Source of the DNA: DATKEJ01 sp963768715
GTDB taxonomy: Bacteria > Bacteroidota > Rhodothermia > Rhodothermales > DATKEJ01
Reading direction: 5' to 3'
Length of the DNA: 64,000 nucleotides
NCBI GenBank assembly: GCA_963768715.1
Contig: CAVYJC010000010.1
Location: forward strand, 124,001-188,000
The position numbers were made by a program, and so were the translations under genes. The stretch's first letter is position 1. Every line of letters begins with the position of its first letter. The notes under the pieces are model-generated. The model searched no databases. It saw only the letters and a list, made by a program, of their open reading frames with translations, and was not told the DNA's origin. Shown piece after piece: positions 1 to 8,101 of this stretch.

Positions 1-2257
1 TCGACGAACTCTCGCCAAGCCAGTCAGAAAGTCTCGTCAGCTGGTCATGAACGACCGAGGCCACCTCGGGAGCTTTCGCCTCTGACTCCAGATCGATGAG
101 AGCCCGCACCCATGCGTCCTGCACGATCCGCCGGAGCGCTCGATCATAACCTGTCGCACCTTCACCCGGAGCCGCGAAAATCGAATCCCGCACTGTAGAG
201 AGCACCTCCTGAAGTCCCATCTGGCCCGGGTCTTCGATCGACTGATATGCAAGGCGGGTCGCCCGTTCGGGCCGGGTCAGGAGATCGAATACGAAGTCGG
301 CGATTGACGCCGCAGGGGCGAACCCGTCAAACGTCAGTCCGGTGTTTCTGGAAAAGAGCTCGCGTGTAGGAGGATACCCCGGCGGTCGCGGCGGAATGAT
401 CCGGCGAACGTTTTCCGGCACGCGCAGATTCATGGGCGATAGCACGCCGATCAGCTTCTCGACCGCCAGCCGCTGGGTCTCGGCAGCCACGGGATGGACC
501 GGCTCCGACGGCTCGCCGACGATTTCATACTCGTACCATACACCACCAATCAGTTTTGCCGCCGCCTCGATCTGATATCGATGGCGCAGATACAGCGGCA
601 CGAATACGTCCTCAAGCGTGGCAAGCGGACGGCCCGCGGGCAGTCGCTTCGCGCTGAACGCGGCAAGGCCCGCCCGGCGAAGCGTCATTTCGTCGTCGAG
701 TGCCTTGAGAACATCCGAACCGTTATCCCAGAGATGGGCTTGAGGATGAGCCCCACCAAGAGGTCTCGCATCGTCGTCGGTGATGTATTGCAGGCCCGCA
801 TTCCGACGCTCACGAATGATCTCATTCAAGCCCTCTTTTTCTTCCTCCGGCGTATCGAAGACCGTATAACCGTACCGAATCGAAAACTTGTCAAAGTCGC
901 CGATTCCGACGTCGTAGGCCCGGTCATGAAGGAAGGCACCCGACGAGTCGACTCGGACCAGCGGCGCTGGATAGTCCATTACCGACGCCCGATCGCTGAC
1001 CGAAGCCGCGAAGTTGTGCATCAGACCGAGTGTGTGCCCAACTTCATGCGCCGCCAGTTGCCGGATCCGGGCAAGCGCCGGAGCCAGCATCGGATCATCC
1101 CCGCCCGACTCGCCGCCCAGGAGGCTCTGGGCGATCAGATAGTCCTGCCGGATCCTCAGCGAACCGAGGGCTACGTATCCCTTGAGAATCTCTCCCGTCC
1201 TGGGATCCACAACCGTATCGCCCCAGCTCCATCCTCGTGTCGCCCGATGCACCCACTGGATCATATTGTAGCGGATGTCGAGCGGATCGGCTCCTTCCGG
1301 CAGCAGTTCGACCCGGAATGCGCCAGGCAGTCCGGCCGCTTCGAACGCCTTGGCCCACCACCTCGCACCATCCAGAAGCGCCGAACGGATCGGCTCCGGA
1401 GCGCCCCTGTCGAGATAGTAAACAATGGGGTTGACGACCGCCCCGTCGCGGACTTCAAGTCGGTGACGCGCGATGAATCGCTTCTCTTTCTCCTCGGATA
1501 TTGGGCTCGCATAGTCGACGTACGTGATACCGTAGTAGCCCGCCCTGGGATCAAAACGGCGTGGCCTATATCCATCGTCGGGCAGGCGAACGAGCGAGTG
1601 CCGGATCCGCAGCGTCACCGAGTACGGGTCGACAGCCGCCTGACGTACGTACCCGCCGGGATCGTTCGAAGTAAAAGTGAGCCATGCCTCCAGCTCCGTG
1701 TTGTCGGGAAAGGATCGAATCACGTCGGGATTCACCGCGCTCCGATCACCGTCAAGCCGAAATTCACCCTGGCCCGTATTCTTCAGCAGCCTGGCGATGC
1801 CCATGGCATCACGAACGATGAATGACGTCGCATCGACTATCAGTTTCGTACCTGTCTTGCCCACGATGTCGAATGCATGGATCACACCCGGGGCGAACGC
1901 ATCCGCTACAGCCGTGCGTTCGGCCTGGTTGTTCGAAACGGCCCGATAGTGAAGATTCTCCTCAAACAGGAGCACGCGCGAGCCGATACGCTCGAAATGG
2001 ACGACCACCGTCACGCCAAGCAGACCCCGGTCCAATCCGACATCGTTCGATCCAAGTCCGCCGGCCAAAGCAGTGTGATACAGAAACGACCCACCCTCTT
2101 CATCGATCTCGAGGAGGACCTTCCCTTCTGCGTCGTTCCAGTAAACTGGGAAGAAGCCGTCGTGCCGCGACAGGTTACGCGTGGCCTCCGCGACAGAAGG
2201 AATCGACTGGGCTCTCAGTGCGCCGGGAAGGCCGATCACGAGAACAAAAGCTGCCAT
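1..2257 (-). CDS. Zinc-dependent metalloprotease (DUF5117/DUF4953-like), 3' end cut by window edge
   Basis: This frame is open on the minus strand from an ATG at 2257 to the left edge, so the C-terminus is missing. The start gives a short hydrophobic leader (MAAFVLVIGLPGALRAQ), consistent with export to the periplasm or surface. At about residue 404 lies HEVGHTLGLMHN, the metzincin zinc site HExxHxxGxxH, with the LGLxHN form typical of the large exported proteases annotated with DUF5117 and DUF4953. The part before it (PVYWNDAEGK, then the VNPIVYYLDRGAPEP stretch) also fits that family. Substrate is unknown. The upstream region is shared with atpD, which is transcribed the other way. A plus-strand open frame over this gene is a shadow. 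Family assignment is confident; biological role is not. Confidence 0.85.
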   Translation of the reverse strand, partial: MAAFVLVIGLPGALRAQSIPSVAEATRNLSRHDGFFPVYWNDAEGKVLLEIDEEGGSFLYHTALAGGLGSNDVGLDRGLLGVTVVVHFERIGSRVLLFEENLHYRAVSNNQAERTAVADAFAPGVIHAFDIVGKTGTKLIVDATSFIVRDAMGIARLLKNTGQGEFRLDGDRSAVNPDVIRSFPDNTELEAWLTFTSNDPGGYVRQAAVDPYSVTLRIRHSLVRLPDDGYRPRRFDPRAGYYGITYVDYASPISEEKEKRFIARHRLEVRDGAVVNPIVYYLDRGAPEPIRSALLDGARWWAKAFEAAGLPGAFRVELLPEGADPLDIRYNMIQWVHRATRGWSWGDTVVDPRTGEILKGYVALGSLRIRQDYLIAQSLLGGESGGDDPMLAPALARIRQLAAHEVGHTLGLMHNFAASVSDRASVMDYPAPLVRVDSSGAFLHDRAYDVGIGDFDKFSIRYGYTVFDTPEEEKEGLNEIIRERRNAGLQYITDDDARPLGGAHPQAHLWDNGSDVLKALDDEMTLRRAGLAAFSAKRLPAGRPLATLEDVFVPLYLRHRYQIEAAAKLIGGVWYEYEIVGEPSEPVHPVAAETQRLAVEKLIGVLSPMNLRVPENVRRIIPPRPPGYPPTRELFSRNTGLTFDGFAPAASIADFVFDLLTRPERATRLAYQSIEDPGQMGLQEVLSTVRDSIFAAPGEGATGYDRALRRIVQDAWVRALIDLESEAKAPEVASVVHDQLTRLSDWLGESSS

Positions 2258-2446
2258 GACATACGGGGCGCATTTGCAAATGCGGGCGCCCGTAGAGATG
2301 GGTGCGGGGCAAATTCCTATATTCTTCGAGGTCATTTCAACAGGTCAAGGGGTAATTTCAGCGTTCTGCAAAAAGCCGGGGATTCCGCCCAGCTGCAGTT
2401 CCGGATCTGCTCCCCTGAAAACGATTATACACAATACGCGAATACC
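2258..2446. other. Divergent intergenic region between protease gene and atpD
   Basis: This 189-bp stretch separates two genes transcribed away from each other, so it should hold both promoters. It is more AT-rich near the atpD start, with a TTATAC hexamer about 20 bases before the ATG. No convincing -35 partner, operator or hairpin was seen. A long in-frame extension of atpD runs through this region but has no ATP synthase homology and is not taken as coding. Confidence 0.4.
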
Positions 2447-3943
2447 ATGAGTGATGCATCCGCCGGCCTTGTTGTGCAGGTAATCGGTCCGGTCGTAGAC
2501 GTTGAATTCCCGGACGGCGACGTACCGGACATTTACGCCGCGCTTTCTATAGACCGTGAGGACGGTTCGCGGCTCGTGCTCGAGGTACAGCAACACCTCG
2601 GCGAAAGCCGTGTCCGGACCGTTGCCATGGACTCCACCGACGGATTGACACGCGAAACGAAGGCCATGAATCTGGGTTCGCAGATTACCATGCCGATCGG
2701 GTCGGACATCAGGGGCCGTCTCTTCAACGTGATCGGCGATGCAATCGACGGCATTCCGCAGCCGGCGGAAGAAGGACGTCGACCGATCCATGCCCCGCCT
2801 CCGCCCTTCGAGCAGCTCTCGACTGAAATCGAGATGCTGGAAACTGGCGTAAAGGTCGTGGATCTTCTCGAACCATATCCTCGCGGAGGCAAGATCGGCC
2901 TCTTTGGCGGTGCCGGCGTCGGCAAGACGGTGCTCATCCTGGAGCTCGTCAACAATATTGCCAAGCACCATGAAGGGATGTCGGTCTTCGGCGGTGTAGG
3001 AGAGCGGACTCGCGAAGGCAATGACCTTCTTCGTGAGTTCCTCGAGAGCGGCGTCATCAAGTACGGCGACGCCTTCATGAAGGCTTACGAAGAAAATGGC
3101 GACTGGGATCTCTCGAAAATCGACCCGGAAGCTCTTCAAGACAGTCTGGCCACGCTGGTTTTCGGTCAGATGAACGAGCCGCCCGGCGCTCGGGCACGGG
3201 TCGCCCTCTCGGCGCTTACGGTGGCTGAGTACTTCCGGGACCTCGGCGGCCGTGACGTACTGCTCTTTATCGACAATATTTTCCGTTTCACACAGGCCGG
3301 ATCCGAAGTCTCGGCCCTCCTCGGTCGCATGCCGAGTGCTGTGGGATATCAGCCCACGCTGGCCACGGAGATGGGCGAGCTTCAGGAGCGCATCACGTCG
3401 ACAAAGACGGGCTCGATTACCTCGGTACAAGCGATCTACGTCCCTGCCGACGACCTGACCGACCCCGCTCCGGCGACGACGTTTGCCCACCTTGATGCAA
3501 CGACTGTGCTCAGCCGTCAAATCTCGTCTCTCGGGCTCTATCCCGCGATTGACCCGCTCGACTCAACCAGTCGAATCCTCGATCCACGCGTGCTTGGTGA
3601 CGACCACTACAAGACGGCGCAGGACGTCAAGGCGCTCCTCCAGCGCTATAAGGAACTGCAAGACATCATTGCGATCCTCGGCATGGACGAACTCAGCGAT
3701 GACGACAAGCTCATTGTGGGGCGCGCCCGACGCGCCCAGCGATACATGTCTCAGCCGTTCTTCGTCGCCGAGCAGTTCACCGGCATGCCGGGCAAGTATG
3801 TGAAGATCGAAGACACGATTCGCGGTTTCCGAATGATTCTGAGTGGAGAGCTCGATCATCTCCCCGAAGGGGCCTTCACGTATGTCGGGGTTATCGAAGA
3901 AGCGATTGAGCGTGGCGAAAAAATGCTGAAAGAGCAGTCCTGA
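2447..3943 (+). CDS. atpD: F1F0 ATP synthase subunit beta
   Basis: Catalytic beta subunit of F1-ATPase, which makes ATP from ADP and phosphate on the cytoplasmic side of the membrane. The 498-residue product shows the N-terminal barrel (VVQVIGPVVDVEFPDG), the P-loop GGAGVGKT near residue 155, the GERTREGNDL segment and the C-terminal region ending in VIEEAIERGEKML. The open frame extends far upstream, but family similarity begins at MSDASAGLVVQVIG, so the ATG at 2447 is chosen. It lies 10 bp before atpC. A separate beta-epsilon pair away from the other F1F0 genes is a known arrangement in Bacteroidota, Chlorobi and relatives. It is slightly longer than usual because of a short insert around ENGDWDLSKIDPEALQ. 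Confidence 0.98.
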   Translation: MSDASAGLVVQVIGPVVDVEFPDGDVPDIYAALSIDREDGSRLVLEVQQHLGESRVRTVAMDSTDGLTRETKAMNLGSQITMPIGSDIRGRLFNVIGDAIDGIPQPAEEGRRPIHAPPPPFEQLSTEIEMLETGVKVVDLLEPYPRGGKIGLFGGAGVGKTVLILELVNNIAKHHEGMSVFGGVGERTREGNDLLREFLESGVIKYGDAFMKAYEENGDWDLSKIDPEALQDSLATLVFGQMNEPPGARARVALSALTVAEYFRDLGGRDVLLFIDNIFRFTQAGSEVSALLGRMPSAVGYQPTLATEMGELQERITSTKTGSITSVQAIYVPADDLTDPAPATTFAHLDATTVLSRQISSLGLYPAIDPLDSTSRILDPRVLGDDHYKTAQDVKALLQRYKELQDIIAILGMDELSDDDKLIVGRARRAQRYMSQPFFVAEQFTGMPGKYVKIEDTIRGFRMILSGELDHLPEGAFTYVGVIEEAIERGEKMLKEQS

Positions 3944-3953
3944 ACTGAAACTG

Positions 3954-4373
3954 ATGGCTACCGGATTACTTGTAGAGGTCGTCGCACCTGACCGTTCCGT
4001 CTTCAAAGGCGAGGCGATCCGGTTTCGAGCACCGGGCGTAAAAGGCTCATTCGAAGTGCTGAGGAACCACGCTCCGCTGCTGGCTGCCACGGGTATCGGT
4101 CCGGTCTACATCACGACGCAGTCTGGCGAAAAATGCGTGCTGGCATCCAGCGGCGGTTTCGTGCAAGTCGTCAACAATCGTGTGATCATGATTGTCGAAG
4201 CGGCAGAGCCGGCTTCGGAGATCGACATCAACAGGGCGCGGGCCGCCGAGGACCGGGCTAAGGAACAGCTCGAGCACCCGAACCCGGGTGATCGCGAGCA
4301 GTGGGAACTGGCGCTTGCGCGGGCCAGAAATCGCTTGCGGGTTGCCATGGGAGCCGTCGGTACCCGCTCTTAG
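3954..4373 (+). CDS. atpC: F1F0 ATP synthase subunit epsilon
   Basis: Epsilon subunit of F1, part of the rotating central stalk and an inhibitor of ATP hydrolysis. The 139-residue protein has the N-terminal beta-sandwich (LVEVVAPDRSVFKGEA, GSFEVLRNHAPLLA) and a C-terminal helical part (EIDINRARAAEDRAKEQL) that would form the two-helix hairpin. It starts 10 bp after atpD and is surely co-transcribed with it. The position matches the beta-epsilon operon of Bacteroidota-type genomes. No terminator was seen before the next gene, which begins 57 bp later. Confidence 0.95.
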   Translation: MATGLLVEVVAPDRSVFKGEAIRFRAPGVKGSFEVLRNHAPLLAATGIGPVYITTQSGEKCVLASSGGFVQVVNNRVIMIVEAAEPASEIDINRARAAEDRAKEQLEHPNPGDREQWELALARARNRLRVAMGAVGTRS

Positions 4374-4430
4374 ATCGCCACGAACTGGCGCCGCCGCTTA
4401 CGGCCGAAGCGTTCACATCGGGAGACGATC

Positions 4431-5606
4431 ATGTTCATCCATGACCTGCCTACACCCTGCGTACTGATTGAGCAGACGCGGCTCGAGAGCAACATCGCAG
4501 GTATGGCGGCCAGGGCCGGCGATAACCAGGTAATACTCCGGCCGCACGTCAAGACACACAAGTCAATCGCCCTGGCGAGACGTCAGATCGGATCGGGGGC
4601 CAAAGGAATTACCGTTGCCAAGCCGAGCGAGGCCGCCGTATTTGCCCACGCAGGATTTTCAGACATCCGCATCGCTTATGCCACGGCCACCCAACACCAC
4701 TTCGAAAGCATTGCCGACCTGATGGATCGCAGCAGGATCTCCTTTTGCGTGGATACCATGGATGGCGCAAACGCCGCATCCGAATTCTTCCACGCACGAG
4801 GGATGACGGCCGGAATTCTTGTCGAGGTCGACTGCGGATATGGACGATGCGGCGTGGCATGGGACGACCCGGACGCGCTCGACTTCGTTCGCGTCGTTTC
4901 AGCCCTTCCCGGACTAGATCTATTGGGGATTCTGACGCATGCCGGACACGCCTATGGCGCACCGGGAGAAAACGATGCATCGCCTCGCGCCGCCGTCGCT
5001 CGGATTGCCGCCGAAGAACGAGACAGGATGCTCACGTTTGCCTCACACCTTTTCGCTGCCGGCGCTGTGGAGATGGACCGGGAGCACTTTGAGATCAGCA
5101 TCGGCTCTACGCCAACGATGTCAGCCTTCAAAAACGAGTCGAGAGACGGTTTGCAGATTACAGAGATACGTCCGGGCAATTACATCTTTAACGATGCGAT
5201 CCAGGTAGCGCTCGGCGTTGCGCCTCTGCGCGACTGCGCCTTGACGGTATTGGCGAGTGTCATCAGCAAACATCGCGATCGCCATGGGTCGCACGAACGA
5301 CTCTTCCTCGACGCCGGCCGGAAGATCCTGACTTCGGATACCGGATTCGGGACGGACGGCTTCGGCACGATACTGCACAGTGCCACGACGATGAATCCGC
5401 TTCCGCACGCGCGCATCAACAAACTGTCGGAGGAGCACGGTTGGGTCGACGTTCCGGGCGGCTCGACGTTTTCGGTAGGTGACAGAGTCCGTATCGTTCC
5501 CAACCACGCTTGCGTGGTCGTCAACACACAGCACGCGCTCCACATCGTCGACGGCGAGACGCGGGTAATGCAAATTGCTGTAGATGCACAGGGTTGCGTA
5601 ACCTGA
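4431..5606 (+). CDS. D-threonine aldolase / D-serine dehydratase-like PLP enzyme
   Basis: Fold-type III PLP enzyme of the alanine racemase N-terminal plus D-serine dehydratase-like C-terminal architecture, 391 residues. The PLP lysine is in RPHVKTHKS (about K41). Near the C-terminus, PNHACVVVN matches the His/Cys metal site of this family. Members cleave D-threonine or other D-3-hydroxy amino acids, or deaminate D-serine; the sequence alone does not decide which. It is cytoplasmic, with no leader. It follows atpC in the same direction and may share transcripts, but no functional link to ATP synthase is evident. Family assignment is strong and substrate uncertain. Confidence 0.85.
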   Translation: MFIHDLPTPCVLIEQTRLESNIAGMAARAGDNQVILRPHVKTHKSIALARRQIGSGAKGITVAKPSEAAVFAHAGFSDIRIAYATATQHHFESIADLMDRSRISFCVDTMDGANAASEFFHARGMTAGILVEVDCGYGRCGVAWDDPDALDFVRVVSALPGLDLLGILTHAGHAYGAPGENDASPRAAVARIAAEERDRMLTFASHLFAAGAVEMDREHFEISIGSTPTMSAFKNESRDGLQITEIRPGNYIFNDAIQVALGVAPLRDCALTVLASVISKHRDRHGSHERLFLDAGRKILTSDTGFGTDGFGTILHSATTMNPLPHARINKLSEEHGWVDVPGGSTFSVGDRVRIVPNHACVVVNTQHALHIVDGETRVMQIAVDAQGCVT

Positions 5607-5836
5607 GGAGACTCGACCCGGTCTGTCAACCGATGGGTGATCGCCTTGTTGTCTATCCAAATGAGGAACTTTCACTCCGTATCGTGGAGTACTTAGAAAG
5701 TAATTCCGACCCGACCGGGGCGCTGTTTGATTTTGCCCGGTCGCCGCGCGCTTCCTGAAAGTTTTCCTCTGAGGGATGTGACGCCGGAGTCTCCGGCGGT
5801 TCGATGATTGAATCTAATTGACGTTGGTCTCTTCTT

Positions 5837-6583
5837 ATGTCAGGACATAGCAAATGGTCTAAGATCAAGCGAAAGAAAGGCGCCAACGACGCAAAGCGTT
5901 CGAAGGTATGGGCGCGCATCACGCGAGACCTGATGATTGCCGCCAGAGAGGGCGGTGGTAACCCGGATATGAACGCCCGGCTGGCTATGTCAGTCGAGAA
6001 GGCCAAGGCCGAGAACATGCCGAAGGACAACATCGATCGAGCGATCAAGCGTGGGACGGGCGAAATTGAAGGCGCCGATTACGTCGAGGTCGCCTATGAA
6101 GGGTACGGCCCACACGGCGTCGCCTTCTTCGTAGAGGTTCTGACGGACAACACGAATCGTTCGGTCGCCGACATTCGACATCTGTTCAGTAAAATGGGCG
6201 GCAATCTCGGTACGTCCGGCTCCGTTGCGTTCCAGTTCGATCGCAAGGGCCTGATTGAAGTACCGGCGGGCTCGCTCTCCGAATCGGATCTCTTCGACCT
6301 CGTTGCAGACGCAGGCGCAGAGGACCTGGAACTGGATGACGACATGTTCACGATCACGACATCGGTCGAGGCATTCGGGCCCGTTGTCTCCGCGCTCAGT
6401 GATGCCGAGGTCGAACCCGAGTCGGCCAGTCTGGTCCGTATCCCGTCGACGACCACCGCGCTTACCCCGGATGAGGCTGGAAAAGTGATGCGCCTGATGG
6501 AAATGCTCGAAGATCATCAGGACGTACAGGCCGTGTTCACGACGCTCGAACTGGACGATGCGGCGATCGCCGCGATGTCCTGA
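5837..6583 (+). CDS. yebC: YebC/PmpR family DNA-binding regulator / translation factor
   Basis: Full-length (248 residues) YebC family protein, beginning MSGHSKWSKIKRKKGANDAK, the characteristic N-terminus. Family members have been described as transcriptional regulators (PmpR) and more recently as ribosome-associated factors that relieve stalling, like mitochondrial TACO1. The acidic middle and C-terminal domains (AGAEDLELDDD, VEPESASLVRIPSTT) are intact. It stops 8 bp before ruvC. The yebC-ruvC neighbourhood is common in bacteria and supports both calls. The 230 bp before it contain no gene I can support. Confidence 0.95.
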   Translation: MSGHSKWSKIKRKKGANDAKRSKVWARITRDLMIAAREGGGNPDMNARLAMSVEKAKAENMPKDNIDRAIKRGTGEIEGADYVEVAYEGYGPHGVAFFVEVLTDNTNRSVADIRHLFSKMGGNLGTSGSVAFQFDRKGLIEVPAGSLSESDLFDLVADAGAEDLELDDDMFTITTSVEAFGPVVSALSDAEVEPESASLVRIPSTTTALTPDEAGKVMRLMEMLEDHQDVQAVFTTLELDDAAIAAMS

Positions 6584-6591
6584 GGCGCCAA

Positions 6592-7128
6592 ATGATCGTT
6601 CTGGGCATTGACCCGGGTTCGCGGATTACTGGATACGGCGTCATTGAGATCACCGCCGGTAAACAGAGAGTATTGGACTACGGGGCCGTGCGCCCGGAAG
6701 GAAAGGACCACGCTCTCCGTCTCGCTCAGATCCATGCCGCCGTCACGCAGGTTCTCGTAGACACGCAGCCGGATGCCTGCGCGATTGAAATGCCGGTCTA
6801 TGCCCGAAATGCCCAGTCGATGCTCAAGCTTGGCCGAGCACAGGCCGCCGCCATGCTGGCAGCGCTGAATCGGCAGATACCCGTTGTCGAATACACTCCG
6901 AAAGAGGTCAAAAAGTCGGTGACGGGCAATGGAAACGCAACGAAGGCGCAGGTCTGGTACATGATTAAGAAGATGCTCGCGCTGGAGGAAGACCGAGGAC
7001 TCGACGCCGCCGACGCATTGGCAGTCGGACTGTGTCACGCACACCGACTGGGAAGCGGACATGCCGCCAAAGGTGGAAAGTCGTGGGCGTCGTTCGTGCG
7101 TGACAATCCAGATCGCGTACGACCGTAG
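6592..7128 (+). CDS. ruvC: Holliday junction resolvase RuvC
   Basis: Crossover junction endodeoxyribonuclease of the RuvABC recombination machinery, 178 residues. The N-terminal GIDPGSRITGYG carries the first catalytic Asp (D7). The acidic residue of AIEMPVYARN is the second, and the acidic residues of LDAADALAVGLCH complete the site. The ATG lies 8 bp after the yebC stop, suggesting co-transcription. The protein is of normal length and looks intact. The ruvA and ruvB genes are not in this window. Confidence 0.96.
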   Translation: MIVLGIDPGSRITGYGVIEITAGKQRVLDYGAVRPEGKDHALRLAQIHAAVTQVLVDTQPDACAIEMPVYARNAQSMLKLGRAQAAAMLAALNRQIPVVEYTPKEVKKSVTGNGNATKAQVWYMIKKMLALEEDRGLDAADALAVGLCHAHRLGSGHAAKGGKSWASFVRDNPDRVRP

Positions 7129-7164
7129 TCGGCGATCTCCGTAGAATCTCGTAACGACGATCCG

Positions 7165-7446
7165 TTAATCGTAGTAGTATCCGCGCTCTTCGTCACGAAC
7201 GCGGACTACCTCCGCCACTTCATCCATGTCTAGACGCCCCTCACTCATCACATTGATTGAGTGAGCGATCTGACGATCTTTGTTGGGCGCCTGGTTCCAT
7301 TCAGGATGAGCATGCTCGATCACGCTGATCAGGATTCGGAGATATGGATACCTGGCCTCCTTATTCTCCATTTCCGAAACGGCACGTGCGAAAAGCTCGG
7401 AGTTACGACCGACTTGACGGTCGACGATTTTATTAAGCGCTTTCAT
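7165..7446 (-). CDS. Small DUF4290-like protein
   Basis: Ninety-three-residue cytoplasmic protein with a good ribosome binding site (GAGGAG five bases before the ATG). The pattern GRNSELFARAVSEMENKEAR, then LISVIEHAHPEW, then MSEGRLDMDE resembles my memory of DUF4290, a small Bacteroidota family with a GRN...E..R...I...MS...LD.D layout. It is shorter than the usual members, so this is only a tentative match. It converges with ruvC and has no obvious partner. Function unknown. Confidence 0.55.
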   Translation of the reverse strand: MKALNKIVDRQVGRNSELFARAVSEMENKEARYPYLRILISVIEHAHPEWNQAPNKDRQIAHSINVMSEGRLDMDEVAEVVRVRDEERGYYYD

Positions 7447-7604
7447 GATAGTCTCCTCGGTGGAGCGGAAATGACTATCGAGGTCACTGACCGAATTGAA
7501 TAATTGAATCGTTGAAACATGGTCAACAAATCATGAGTTCCCGTCACCATGGATCTAACTGAAATCTTGCATCTATGTATCTTACCGGATGCATGAAGGA
7601 ACGA

Positions 7605-7874
7605 ATGTCGATTCTTGCGACACGATATCGTCTGGACCTGTTGCCGCCGATTTTTCCGTTTCACAGAAGGGCGCGACGAGGGCTGCTCGCAGAAGGCGAG
7701 TTGGTCTACTACGGCCCAATGCCGTCCTACTACGGAATCGGTGAAATTCTCCGTGTGAGCGATCGGTATATCGTAGTCGATTTTCGCGGAACCGGTCAGT
7801 TCGGCGTACACGAGGACACGCTCGCACCTGAATACCTCATCCCAATCCCCCCCTCAAGCCTGCAACTTCTTTAG
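7605..7874 (+). CDS. Small hypothetical protein with SH3/KOW-like segment
   Basis: Eighty-nine residues from the ATG at 7605, chosen because AAGGA precedes it; a longer form would start at 7575. The core GELVYYGPMPSYYGIGEI followed by YIVVDFRGTGQFGVHEDTL resembles the small beta-barrel 'position-dependent' segments (as in VxHPxxGxGxV...VxFxGxG) found at the ends of UvrD/CarD-type and DUF3553 proteins. No catalytic motif, leader or membrane segment is present. Unrecognised gene; a role in nucleic-acid or protein binding would be a guess. It is separated from the divergent 93-residue gene by an AT-richer 158-bp region that should hold both promoters. Confidence 0.5.
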   Translation: MSILATRYRLDLLPPIFPFHRRARRGLLAEGELVYYGPMPSYYGIGEILRVSDRYIVVDFRGTGQFGVHEDTLAPEYLIPIPPSSLQLL

Positions 7875-8101
7875 GGAGATCACACCGCGCAACCGTCCAT
7901 GGCCTGACGAGGGCACATCGGTATCCCTCAAAGGAACAGCCGACTCAACCCTTCGTAATCATCCGACGGTTGCTCGGGCGAAAATTCAGGCTGAACATCC
8001 TTGTTGCTTTTCACGCCGCAGCGGCGGCTGATACAGCACCGAGATGGAGCCATCAACGTGTCTGCTGAGCAATCTGCTAGTTGTCGGATATGGGACCTGC
8101 C

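Noticed and set aside
494..1825. 443-residue plus-strand open frame at the left end
   Set aside because: It is antisense to a metalloprotease whose HEVGHTLGLMHN zinc site and continuous family similarity are on the minus strand; the plus-strand product resembles nothing and is arginine-rich, as expected for a shadow.
2345..3520. 391-residue minus-strand open frame across atpD
   Set aside because: It lies wholly opposite the clear F1 beta subunit gene and has no recognisable motif.
5633..5758. 41-codon frame (MGDRLVVYPNEEL...) between the PLP enzyme gene and yebC
   Set aside because: No ribosome binding site or similarity that I can recognise; too short to support as a gene.
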